Source of the DNA: Martinezella multihospitum
GTDB taxonomy: Bacteria > Pseudomonadota > Alphaproteobacteria > Rhizobiales > Rhizobiaceae
Reading direction: 5' to 3'
Assembly: GCF_900094585.1 (NCBI RefSeq)
Contig: NZ_FMAG01000004.1
Span: forward strand, 496,001 to 560,000
DNA length: 64,000 nt
Part shown: one piece after another, positions 7,801-15,058 of the stretch
Layout: every line of letters starts with the position of its first letter
Numbering within the stretch: the first letter of the stretch is position 1
Made by a program: the position numbers and the translations under genes
Notes under the pieces: model-generated
Databases searched by the model: none
The model's input: only the letters and a program-made list of their open reading frames with translations
Told to the model about the DNA's origin: nothing

Positions 7801-10153
7801 CCGCGATGGCATTCGCCCCTGCCGCGGTCGAGAGAGGTCCGATCGCAACGGATTCCGCACCCGTTGCCGATGAGTCCGCCGCCGTCGAATTGGCATGGAA
7901 ATATTTGATACCAGCGCCGGTGTTGATGTTGTTAATCGCGGTCGTGTTCAGGTCAACCTGCTGGTTGGTCGCAAAGAGCTGCGAGCCGTTGACGGCATCA
8001 GTCGAACCGTTGTTGAGCCGGCCCGCCGCGACATTGGTGATGGTGCGCTCGGCACCCGGCGCGCCCACACTGACCGTCGACGCCGGTGTCGTGCCGGCAA
8101 AGTTATAGGTATTGCCGCCGATCGTGGCGCTGGCGGTACCGACCGCTGCAAGGGTCGACGAGCCGGAACCGAGCGCCACGTCGCCGGAACTCGCCGTCGC
8201 TGTTGCGCCGTTACCCAAGGCGATATTGCCGACGAAGCCGGAAGCGCCTGCGGTGGAACCATTGCCCAGCGCGACGGAGCCCTGGCCGATCGCCTTGTTG
8301 TTGTTGCCGATCGCGACCGCGCCGGCCGCCTGGTTGGCGGTGGTGGCGGTCGCCGTGCCATCGCTGTTGGCGATGTTGTTGGCACCGCCGGTGAAGGCGC
8401 CGGTGCCGCTCGCATAGCTCGGATCGCCGATCGCGACCGCGCCGTCGCCGTAAGCGGTGTTACCCGCACCGATGGCGACGGCTTGACCGCCATCGGCGAT
8501 CGCGCCCGTGCCGATGGCGACGGAATCATCGCTGAGCGAGCCGGCGGCGGTGCCGACGGCGATCCCGTTCACGCCTTGTGCCACCGCGCCCGAACCGAGT
8601 GCGGTCGAGGCTGCTCCTGTCGCGACGGCCACCGTGCCAATGGCGGTAGAATCGTCCCCTCCGGCATTGGCGTTACGGCCACCCGCGAACGCACGGGCAC
8701 CGGTAGCCTTGGCCGCCGATCCGATCGCGGTCGCGTAGTCGGCTCCACCGTTCGCGTTGATGCCCAAAGCGATCGCCTGAGCCCCGCTGGAAACCGACCC
8801 GCCGCCGATTGCGGTGCTGTTCACGCCACTGGCAGTGGAGGACTCGCCTAAAGCTAGGGTGTTTTGCTGGTTCGCGATCGCGTTCGGGCCTACAGCAACT
8901 GCATTGATGGCGGTAGCCTGTGCTACATAACCTACGGATACGGCCCCAGTCCCTGAGGCATTCGCGCCGGCGCCAACTGCGGCGGATAAATTGGCAGCAG
9001 AGTTTGCGTTGTTGCCGAGGGCGATGCCGGAGGTCGCACCGTTTGCGACAATCGCGCCCGAACCTATCGCAACGGCACCGCCACTGGCGATCGCTTGTGC
9101 CTGATTACCCAGAGCAACGCCGAAATCTCCCGATGCGACAGTAGTGGGACCGATAGCGAGCGAGTTGGTCCCCGAGGCGGCAGCTGTCGTGCCGAGGGCG
9201 ATGGAATCGGTGTTGGAGGCATTGGCGAGATAGCCCATGGAGGAGGCTCTCAGGCCAGAAGCAGTCGCCCCATTCCCGATCGCCGTGGACTGGTCTGCCG
9301 ACGCAGTGGCCGACGTGCCGAAAGCGCTGGATCCGGTTCCCGTCGCAGATGCGCTCGAACCCACGGCATTCGACCATGCGCCCGTGGCCGTCGCGGCGGA
9401 GCCTAACGCAACAGCCTCGAATGTGAAGCCGGCAGGAGCGGTGCCGCTTGCATTGGCATTTGTACCGATAGCAACGGGAGAACCGCCGCCCGTTCCAGCG
9501 TTAGCCTTGGAGCCGACCCCCATGGCAATGGCGGAGCCGTTTGAAGATGAGGCGTTGGAGGCCAATCCAATCGCTACCGAGGCGCCACCCGAAGCGCTGG
9601 CCGTCGAGCCGAGAGCGACGGCGTTCGCCCCATTTGCAGTAGTGTTGACACCAAAGGCTGAAGCTCCGTCTGCCAGTGCGCGGGCGTTTCCGCCCACGGC
9701 AAGAGCATTGACGCCGGTGGCGTTCGCGAAGACACCCATGCCTATGGCGTTGAGGCCATTGACACCCATCGAATAGCCGATGGCGATCGAAGCATCGCCT
9801 GTTGCGCTATTGGAAGTGCCCAACGCCACGCTGTTCGCGTTATTCGCGTTAGTAGCGTTACCGATGGCGACGGAGTTGGCGCCTGTCGCGGTTCCGCCGC
9901 CGGCGGCATACTGCGCCAGGGCCGGTGTGGCGATGCCCCCGAATGCGATTGCACCCATCGCCACTGCTCCACCAACACCCAGCATCCCGTGCCCCAGACG
10001 GCTCCGCTTGAAGCCGAGCACGCGAGATGCCATCCGCAGCACCGCCATCAGCCGCCGGCGAACCAGGCGATTGCCATCACCGCCCGAAATCCAGCTTCGT
10101 GCAAATCCGATACGCGATTTGGCCTGCAGATGTTTCCCAACGCACTCGCTCAT
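4847..10153 (-). CDS. Trimeric autotransporter adhesin, YadA-like
   Basis: A 1768-residue surface protein. An unusually long basic N-region (about 55 residues) leads into a signal peptide ending ATPALAQ. Residues from about 85 to 700 are a head of tandem YadA-head repeats of about 14 residues (pattern SxAIGxxAxAxG). The following part alternates head blocks with neck and stalk modules, each bearing KYFHANST (four copies, plus one divergent IRYVRTNDST) and ITNVAAG..STDAVNGSQLFATNQ connectors. The last ~80 residues are the YadA beta-barrel anchor, ending in SFTLN. AGGAG lies 8 bases before the ATG, and the start overlaps the upstream gene (ATGA). Family members trimerise and mediate attachment to host or surface. 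Host target unknown. Confidence 0.95.
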   Translation of the reverse strand: MSECVGKHLQAKSRIGFARSWISGGDGNRLVRRRLMAVLRMASRVLGFKRSRLGHGMLGVGGAVAMGAIAFGGIATPALAQYAAGGGTATGANSVAIGNATNANNANSVALGTSNSATGDASIAIGYSMGVNGLNAIGMGVFANATGVNALAVGGNARALADGASAFGVNTTANGANAVALGSTASASGGASVAIGLASNASSSNGSAIAMGVGSKANAGTGGGSPVAIGTNANASGTAPAGFTFEAVALGSAATATGAWSNAVGSSASATGTGSSAFGTSATASADQSTAIGNGATASGLRASSMGYLANASNTDSIALGTTAAASGTNSLAIGPTTVASGDFGVALGNQAQAIASGGAVAIGSGAIVANGATSGIALGNNANSAANLSAAVGAGANASGTGAVSVGYVAQATAINAVAVGPNAIANQQNTLALGESSTASGVNSTAIGGGSVSSGAQAIALGINANGGADYATAIGSAAKATGARAFAGGRNANAGGDDSTAIGTVAVATGAASTALGSGAVAQGVNGIAVGTAAGSLSDDSVAIGTGAIADGGQAVAIGAGNTAYGDGAVAIGDPSYASGTGAFTGGANNIANSDGTATATTANQAAGAVAIGNNNKAIGQGSVALGNGSTAGASGFVGNIALGNGATATASSGDVALGSGSSTLAAVGTASATIGGNTYNFAGTTPASTVSVGAPGAERTITNVAAGRLNNGSTDAVNGSQLFATNQQVDLNTTAINNINTGAGIKYFHANSTAADSSATGAESVAIGPLSTAAGANAIAAGNNATASGLDAAALGYISKATGDYSTAIGPNANATATSSTAIGQNAFATGVQASALGAGANAGAQNALALGALSSAANAGDVALGSGSVTDVAVGTASATIGGNTYNFAGTTPASTVSVGAVGAERTITNVAAGRLSNGSTDAVNGSQLFATNQQVDLNTTGITNLSNIVNNINTGGGIKYFHANSTLPDSQALGTDSVAVGPNAVANNAGDVAIGLNSQSGATTAVSGATVGGTAYTFAGTTPAGAFSVGSAGAERQIQNVAAGQLNGGSTDAVNGSQLFATNQAVDSLNTTVTTIGGNLTNLGNTINNIAGDTSTTYTDANGKGIRYVRTNDSTLAVSDSSAQGVGSTAVGYNATSTADNALALGMNSQSTIVGGVALGSGSVADRALAPATGQLPAGPTNFIQYNTTDKTLLGAVSVGSSTSYRQITNVADGSSAQDAVTVRQLQGAIASVAATPSKYFHANSTAGDSLAVGAESVAVGPTTVVNGDNGIGIGNGAVVDQVAPGGTAIGQNAHVMLADGVALGTNSLAAGVQSVALGAGAQANNINSVALGAQSVTTVGAQTNYTGFALTSPQTSVGEVSIGSAGSERKLTNLAAGSADTDAVNVSQLKGLGTNVTSLIGGNTTVNPDGSITGPTYNIQGNNYNTVYDAFGAVDNSLTNIMNGGGIKYFHANSTLADSTASGTDSVAIGPQSVASGTSSLAAGLGSTATGQGAVALGQGAQANNANDVALGSGSSTQAAVGTSGTDIQGQHYDFAGTTPVGTVSVGSQGAERTITNVAAGRISSDSTDAINGSQLYATNQAIDSLQTGVGTITKNAVTYDLNPDGSKKNSITLQGGDVNAPVVISNVGKGVAPTDAVNVAQLGDSITQVKSYTDTAAANTLASANNYTDQKFGQLNRELGDVRSEARQAAAIGLAAASLRYDDRPGKVSVAVGGGVWRGEGALAFGAGYTSENGRVRANLSGTAAGGQVGVGAGLSFTLN
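7317..7561. repeat. 245-base direct repeat within adhesin gene, copy A
   Basis: Begins GTCGTGTTCAGGTCAACC and ends GCGACGTCGCC. It is highly similar and equal in length to copy B at 7941-8185. It encodes the neck/connector module ending in the FATNQQ motif. More diverged relatives lie near 5390-5620 and 6930-7170. Such copies can recombine to change stalk length. Confidence 0.8.
7941..8185. repeat. 245-base direct repeat within adhesin gene, copy B
   Basis: Partner of the copy at 7317-7561, same length and boundaries, differing by scattered mostly third-position changes. The spacing between copies is 624 bases, a multiple of three, so deletion or duplication between them would keep the reading frame. 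Confidence 0.8.
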
Positions 10154-10569
10154 GCTGCTTTCTCCTCGCTGCTATCTGGACGACCGAGCGCGCGTGAATC
10201 CGCATCTGCGGCTGTGTCGTCGTTGAAATTGTGCGCTTGCTGAAGCGCGCGACCCATTTTGGCGGCCTGGCTTTCGAGCTGTTCGCGGACGGTGTCGGCC
10301 CATGGCTGCGTCAGCTCCGGAACGGAATACAACGCGGCGTCAGCCCGATCTGGCGGGAGCTTCGTCGTCACCAGGGCGCGGCAGACATCGAAATGGAACA
10401 ATGGCTCCCCTTCCCCGTAGGCCGGAGAGGTCAAACCGAAGACAAGGCAGGCAAATAGATAATCGACTTCCGGGCCGGTCAGGCGGCTGGCATATCGGTC
10501 TTGCAAGGCAGTCCAGGCTACCTCGATTTTCGGAGCAAAGATTTCAAATTCAGGGAATTGAATGTCCAT
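10150..10569 (-). CDS. Unknown protein, first gene of adhesin operon
   Basis: A 139-residue protein starting MDIQFPEFEIF; ten further residues are possible if the ATG at 10599 is used. No signal peptide or membrane helix is evident. The central part is mixed aliphatic and aromatic, and the C-terminal third is polar and probably disordered, with a DDTAADADSRALGRPDSSEE tail. I do not recognise a family. The stop overlaps the adhesin start (ATGA), so its translation is coupled to adhesin synthesis. A cytoplasmic regulator or chaperone of the adhesin is possible but unsupported. Confidence 0.7.
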   Translation of the reverse strand: MDIQFPEFEIFAPKIEVAWTALQDRYASRLTGPEVDYLFACLVFGLTSPAYGEGEPLFHFDVCRALVTTKLPPDRADAALYSVPELTQPWADTVREQLESQAAKMGRALQQAHNFNDDTAADADSRALGRPDSSEEKAA

Positions 10570-10910
10570 AGAGCACCGGATGGTTACCACCACGAACATG
10601 GCCTTATTTCAGCGCAACGGTATTTTAGAAAATTCCGGAATTTTTTTAGGAAATTACGGTTTTTTGCTTAGCCGGTTGCAGGTGTAGCCACTTTGCCACA
10701 CTTAACCTAAGGCTGTTCTGCATGAAGAGGCGAACCGCTAGGCGATCTGCGCCAAACGGTTCTTTCCATTTCGAAAAATCTCTTCTGCCGTGTGAGCAGA
10801 AAACGTTCCATCCCCGCCTACACCTTTCGATTGGCGCGCTGAAAATCACAGGTCTCGGAATATTCGAACTGGCTTAGGACAGACCCGGGCTTGCCTTCAT
10901 GCCCGTGCGG
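10570..10910. promoter_or_regulatory. Upstream region of the adhesin operon
   Basis: About 340 bases separate the first adhesin-operon gene from the AraC gene stop. The part nearest the operon is AT-rich with T-runs at 10641-10647 and 10660-10665. It contains a perfect 16-base palindrome at 10629-10644. This is the only sizeable non-coding stretch before the operon and should hold its promoter. No convincing -35/-10 pair could be fixed by eye. Confidence 0.55.
10629..10644. promoter_or_regulatory. Perfect 16-base palindrome AAAATTCCGGAATTTT
   Basis: Exact dyad, 60-75 bases upstream of the MDIQ start (30-45 before the ATG at 10599), flanked by a T-run. Probable binding site for a dimeric regulator of the adhesin operon. 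The binder could be the neighbouring AraC protein or another factor. Confidence 0.5.
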
Positions 10911-11795
10911 CTATCGCATATATCGAAGCTCCGTCGGCGTCCGTCCACGGTATCTCTTCATCGTGGTCGCCAGATGGCTTTGATCCGAAAACCCCGCCAT
11001 ATACGCGATTTCCGCAATCGCGATTTCGCCTTCGGCGAGCAGCTTTTCCGCAAGGTCCAGGCGCAGATTTATCAGATACCGGTGTGGGGGCATGCCAAAG
11101 GTCTTGGCGAACCTCACGATGAAATGGTTTGGCGAAATGCCAGCGACCGCCGCAAGTTCAGCGACGTGAACCTTTTCGGTGAAATGTTCGTGAAGATACT
11201 CTTCCACGCGTCGAGCGCTTTTCGCGGAGAGCCCTCCCCTGGGCGACGGAAGCTGTCTCATATTGTTTGCATAGGTACGGAGAAGATGTGTACTGAACAA
11301 CGTAACCAATGAATCCAGATAGAGTTCATTCGGAGCTGCTTTCCCGGTTAACTCGACGGAAATCCTCTGCGCTATGCCGAGGGCGATAGGATCGACGGTT
11401 CCAAATGCTGGAGGCTCGAGTTCTACATTGGCAAGATCAAACTCCTGCAGTGCCAGTTCGGACAGAATTTGGGGGGGAATCGCGACGACAAGATTTCTCC
11501 TGGTTTCCGACCAGGCAAGAGTGCTGTCGACATCGGCAGGATTGATGATGAGGCAACCGACAGGCGCGTCATATTGGGTGATCTTGTCGCTGCCGAGAGA
11601 CGCTCGCAAGCCACGCATAGGAGCCAGTACGATCCCCATCGCATGTTCTTTGGCCAGGAACGTCTGTGATCCAGGCTCGCGAACGGAGCTGATGACGCTC
11701 CCCCGCATGGTGGCCTTTCTCGGACCCGCACTTTCGGGAATTATGTCGAACACATATCGATCGGTACGCTCGCGCACCTCACCCGCATAATCCAT
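10911..11795 (-). CDS. AraC-family transcriptional regulator
   Basis: A 294-residue regulator. The N-terminal ~180 residues form an AraC-binding-like (cupin type) sensing domain with TLAWSETRRNLVVAIPP in the middle. Residues about 190-294 carry the two helix-turn-helix units (VAELAAVAGISPNHFIVRFAKTFG, then IAEIAYMAGFSDQSHLATTMKRYRG) and the usual TPTELR ending. It is transcribed in the same direction as the adhesin operon and lies directly upstream of it, so it is the natural candidate regulator. The signal is unknown. Confidence 0.92.
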   Translation of the reverse strand: MDYAGEVRERTDRYVFDIIPESAGPRKATMRGSVISSVREPGSQTFLAKEHAMGIVLAPMRGLRASLGSDKITQYDAPVGCLIINPADVDSTLAWSETRRNLVVAIPPQILSELALQEFDLANVELEPPAFGTVDPIALGIAQRISVELTGKAAPNELYLDSLVTLFSTHLLRTYANNMRQLPSPRGGLSAKSARRVEEYLHEHFTEKVHVAELAAVAGISPNHFIVRFAKTFGMPPHRYLINLRLDLAEKLLAEGEIAIAEIAYMAGFSDQSHLATTMKRYRGRTPTELRYMR

Positions 11796-12111
11796 TCTTC
11801 ATCGCCCCGCCCGAACGAAACCCTGCAAATGCTAACAAGCAGACGAGATCCCAACGTCATCTGAGATCTCATTTTCCCAACACTGCCCGCCGGATGCCGC
11901 CGCAAACCAGCTCATAGCGCAAGATTAAATAGTATAAATTACCGAGTTTGGAAGGGGAGATATGAGGATGGTAAAGAAAGTATAAGCCAGCAGGGCGCGT
12001 CACTTTCTGATCCGGTCGAACGGATCCTGCGGCCTTCGGCACCTGATCGTACGGGATATGGATGCCATTTCACGACGGAGCATGACCGCCGGCTGTCGAC
12101 CATTGCGACCG
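11796..12111. other. Intergenic region, no feature recognised
   Basis: About 316 bases between the AraC start and the stop of the small gene at 12112. It should contain the AraC promoter; an AT-rich patch at 11925-11945 is the only notable composition change. I see no ORF, repeat or hairpin of note. Confidence 0.5.
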
Positions 12112-12312
12112 CTAAAGATCGCCTCGGCGCTTTTCATACAAGTCCCAAGCGACATCCACCATCGCTAGAAGAACATCTTTCTGATTCCACCCGGCTGCAG
12201 CTGCGGCCCGGACGATTTCACTAACTATAGGCTGCAATTGGCGTTGGCACTCGTTTGAAATGTCGTCAGCACCGTTTCCTACAGGTGGTTCACTAAATTT
12301 GAATTCTACCAT
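12112..12312 (-). CDS. Small conserved-looking hypothetical protein
   Basis: A 66-residue acidic protein with no signal peptide. The ATG at 12312 has GAGAG five bases upstream; a GTG two codons earlier is the alternative. The sequence is coherent and coding-like (NECQRQLQPIVSEIVRAAAAAGW, then MVDVAWDLYEKRRGDL), probably two helices. I recall similar small proteins in rhizobia but know no function. It stands alone between the AraC gene and a decayed toxin gene. Confidence 0.65.
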   Translation of the reverse strand: MVEFKFSEPPVGNGADDISNECQRQLQPIVSEIVRAAAAAGWNQKDVLLAMVDVAWDLYEKRRGDL

Positions 12313-12589
12313 TCTCACTCTCGCAGCCTTAATATATGTCAGCTATCACATTCCCAACATAAAATAAATCCGTAAGGACGCCCCGAGATTTTCATAGCCC
12401 CGCACCTAGTCACACTATCGCTATGCTGTAATCAAGCCAAACTTCATTACAACCATTAACTCTATATCATTGGGCAACTCACCGAGTGAGCAGCTTGTGA
12501 TACAAGAAGAACGGAAGTTATTCTGCCGCCCCGGCGGAAGAGCTGCAAGACGCTGCGGCAAATCTCCGAAGCTGATCGACAGGCGGAAA
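12313..12589. other. AT-rich intergenic region, no gene
   Basis: Locally AT-rich around 12320-12480, unlike its neighbours. Short frames here have no recognisable content. The composition shift together with the adjacent toxin remnant suggests decayed, foreign-derived DNA. Confidence 0.4.
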
Positions 12590-12700
12590 TCGCCATCGAA
12601 GAGGCCTACGCCTTCGAAATCGCGAACATTGCGTGTCACAACGCTCAAAGCTGAACGAACGCAGTCGCATCGTCGACCGACAAGACGCGGCCGGCAAGCT
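12590..12700 (-). pseudogene. Remnant of a PIN-domain toxin (VapC/FitB-like), C-terminal part
   Basis: Two pieces of a PIN-domain C-terminus can be read in different frames. The first is LAGRVLSVDDATAFVQL (12648-12698), which then stops. The second is VVTRNVRDFEGVGLF (12600-12650 region), the typical end of VapC/FitB proteins. The residues that normally lie between them (the PxxD segment) are missing, so an internal deletion with frameshift has occurred. No start, no upstream half and no antitoxin gene are found. The gene is non-functional. Confidence 0.7.
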
Positions 12701-12836
12701 CCGGTCCTTAGGCGATTCTCCGGCCAGGAACGCAGGCAAGCCTTCTGGATTTCGCAGAAATGGCAGGCGCACCAGCAGCGAGATAATATCGCGCGGTCTC
12801 CGGATTGCGGCGCCGGAGAGCTACGCCTTTTGCCTG

Positions 12837-13601
12837 CTATTGAACCTCGTGCACATAGCGATGGCTTCTGGTCGTCGCACGATGTTTTGCGACAAGAACT
12901 GGAACTGCGGATTGATCATAGGCCACTTCGTCGATCGTCAGCACGGCGCTGGGCATGCTCAACTGCAACAGCCGGCAATCCTCCTCTGTTGCCATGTCGG
13001 CGGCAATCTGCTCTCGCACGGCAGAAATGCGAATCCCATAGCGATCGAGAAGGAAGAGATAAAGAAGGGAGGGAATCTCCTCCTTCTTGTCGGGAAACTC
13101 CGGCAGCATCCTTGCCGGAAGTGCCATGACTTCATGCATGACCGGCTTGCCTCCGACGCTGCGCAGCCGGTGAATCGAGATGACTTCAGCCGCATCATCA
13201 AGCCGCAGTCCGGCCCGCTCTTCTTCGTTCGCCCTGCGGCGTTTCAGCGAAAGAATATCGGATGTCGAGTTTTGCAGCGAACCGTCGAGCCCATGCAGAC
13301 GAAAATACTGGAAGAAAAAGCGCAGGCTGTGCTGCGGCGTGCGGCCGGTGACCACGGTTCCAGTCTTGCGCCGGCGGCTGAGCAGGCCTTCATTGGTCAG
13401 ATCCTGCAGGGCGCGCCTGATCGTACCGACAGCAACCCCAAACTTTTGCGACAGTGCGATCTCGCTCGGCAGCACGGTCCCGGCCGACCATTTGCCCATC
13501 ATGATCGCTTCCGTGATCTGACGTTTCACGACTTCGTAGAGCGGAACGGAGAGCTCGGATGCACGCGGCACATCTGCTGAAAATTTGGGCATTTCGCGCA
13601 A
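12837..13601 (-). CDS. GntR-family regulator, HutC type (UTRA domain)
   Basis: A 254-residue regulator. The GntR winged helix occupies residues about 18-85 (VKRQITEAIMMGKWSAGTVLPSE, then VAVGTIRRALQDLTNEGLL). The C-terminal ~150 residues form a UTRA ligand domain. The TTG start at 13601 is preferred to the ATG three codons on because GAGG lies 7 bases before it. Divergent from the M20/peptide-transporter operon with a palindromic site between. HutC-type members usually repress catabolic operons and are released by a pathway metabolite, so it probably controls 13724-22516. Confidence 0.9.
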   Translation of the reverse strand: MREMPKFSADVPRASELSVPLYEVVKRQITEAIMMGKWSAGTVLPSEIALSQKFGVAVGTIRRALQDLTNEGLLSRRRKTGTVVTGRTPQHSLRFFFQYFRLHGLDGSLQNSTSDILSLKRRRANEEERAGLRLDDAAEVISIHRLRSVGGKPVMHEVMALPARMLPEFPDKKEEIPSLLYLFLLDRYGIRISAVREQIAADMATEEDCRLLQLSMPSAVLTIDEVAYDQSAVPVLVAKHRATTRSHRYVHEVQ

Positions 13602-13654
13602 TTATTTGCCTCTTATTTGGAGTTGACTCGGAGCCTGAGCGACAGCATCATTAC

Positions 13655-13669
13655 TATATAGTTTATATA
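13655..13669. promoter_or_regulatory. Inverted repeat TATATA-GTT-TATATA, candidate GntR operator
   Basis: Perfect 6-base arms with a 3-base spacer in the 122-base divergent region, 55 bases from the M20 gene start. The size is that of GntR/HutC operators. Assignment to the adjacent regulator is by position only. Confidence 0.55.
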
Positions 13670-13723
13670 AATACGAGTGCAGAGCCTCCATGTGTTTCTG
13701 CGCGTCTTTTTCGGAATTAGAGC

Positions 13724-15046
13724 ATGCGCGATCAAATCTTGTCATCTTTCGAGGAGCCATTTGCAAGCGCCTTGAAAATCATTGAAGAGAACGTCGAAAG
13801 CGCTGTCGGCGATCTCGCGCGAATGGTCGCGATCGATACCTCTTTTCCGCCCGGAGACGGCTATCCGGCTTTTGCGGAGCTGATGTCGAGCCTGCTGGAA
13901 CCCATGGGCTTTCATTGCCGGCAGGTCATCCTGCCGGAAGAGCTGTGGCGGGTCGGCAATGGCCCGGCCCAAGGGGCGCGAGTCAATCTCATTGCCGAGC
14001 GATCCGGCAACAAGCCGGTTTGCGGGCTGTACTACCATGTCGATACGGTGCCGGCCGCCCCTGCCTGGCAACACGATCCGCTCTGTCTGCGCCGCGAAAG
14101 CGAACGCCTCTTCGGGCTAGGAGCTGCGGACATGAAAGGCACCATCGCGGCGACGCTGCTTGCGCTGCGTGCCGGCGATGCTTGTGGGGTCGAACTCGCC
14201 TACGATCCGATGCTGCTCCTTTGCACCGATGAGGAAGGTGGCCTCTATCCGGGAATCCGATATCTCGCCGAGCAGGGCATGCTCAGGGGACATATCGTCA
14301 ATTTCAACGGTTCGGCGGCACCACGCATCTGGGCGGGCTGCTTCGGCGTCTTCAATCTTCAGATCACCGTTCGCGGTCACGCGGTTCACGCGGGCGAAGG
14401 CAACCGCACCGGCTCGGGCATCAATGCGATCGACGGCGCCCTTCCTCTTCTCAATGCCCTGTACGCCCTGAAGCCGCAAGTGGCCGCCTTCGCATCCGCC
14501 TTGCCGGCGCCGCCGCATGCGAGCGGACCGTTGCGGCCGCAGCTTTCCATCGCCGCCGTCAATGGCGGTACGTCGGGAGGACAGGTTCCCGCGGAGCTGA
14601 AAATCCTTGTCAGTCGCCGCTATGCACCCGAGGAGAGTTACGAAACGGCAAGGGCTGAGATCGAAGAGCTTGTCCGCACCGTCATGGCGAAATCGCCGGA
14701 GTTGCAAGTCGGGATCGACCTCGTCGGCCATCTCATCCCGACCTCGGATCCGGACGGCCCGCATTGGCCACGCTGGCAGAAGGCGCTCAGCCTCGGCTTC
14801 GGCTATCAGGATTCCGATTTCAGCAAATGGGGTGCCGCCAGCTGTTCGGACTTCGGCTACGTGCAGCAAACGGGCGTCATGCAGGAAGTCCTGCTCGGCG
14901 GTCTTGGACGTCCGGAGAGTTGCATCCATAGCCCCGACGAACATACGACGACCACGGATATCGTCGCGCTGGCGCAGAGCATCCTTGCCTATCTCGCCCG
15001 CGACTTTGAGACCGGCCTCATTCCAGAACACGCACCATCAAAATAA
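13724..15046 (+). CDS. M20-family metallo-hydrolase (ArgE/DapE-like deacylase)
   Basis: A 440-residue amidohydrolase or peptidase with an intact M20 site: HVD (His105, Asp107), Asp136 in GAADMKG, and the DEEGG motif (Asp169, Glu170, Glu171), with a late His in CIHSPDEH. A dimerisation domain separates the two halves of the catalytic domain. Members remove acyl groups or cleave dipeptides using two zinc ions. It is the first gene of an operon with a peptide-type ABC importer, so its substrate is likely what the importer brings in. Cytoplasmic, no signal peptide. The exact substrate is not predictable. Confidence 0.88.
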   Translation: MRDQILSSFEEPFASALKIIEENVESAVGDLARMVAIDTSFPPGDGYPAFAELMSSLLEPMGFHCRQVILPEELWRVGNGPAQGARVNLIAERSGNKPVCGLYYHVDTVPAAPAWQHDPLCLRRESERLFGLGAADMKGTIAATLLALRAGDACGVELAYDPMLLLCTDEEGGLYPGIRYLAEQGMLRGHIVNFNGSAAPRIWAGCFGVFNLQITVRGHAVHAGEGNRTGSGINAIDGALPLLNALYALKPQVAAFASALPAPPHASGPLRPQLSIAAVNGGTSGGQVPAELKILVSRRYAPEESYETARAEIEELVRTVMAKSPELQVGIDLVGHLIPTSDPDGPHWPRWQKALSLGFGYQDSDFSKWGAASCSDFGYVQQTGVMQEVLLGGLGRPESCIHSPDEHTTTTDIVALAQSILAYLARDFETGLIPEHAPSK

Positions 15047-15058
15047 GGGAACATTGCA

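Noticed and set aside
7895..8851. 318-codon plus-strand open frame opposite the adhesin
   Set aside because: Low-complexity Arg/Gly/Ala translation caused by the repetitive GC-rich antisense of the head repeats; no domain and no ribosome site.
4847..10153. Regularly repeated sequence suggestive of a CRISPR or satellite array
   Set aside because: The period of about 42 bases is the codon image of the 14-residue YadA head repeat inside one long open frame; there are no constant repeats with unique spacers.
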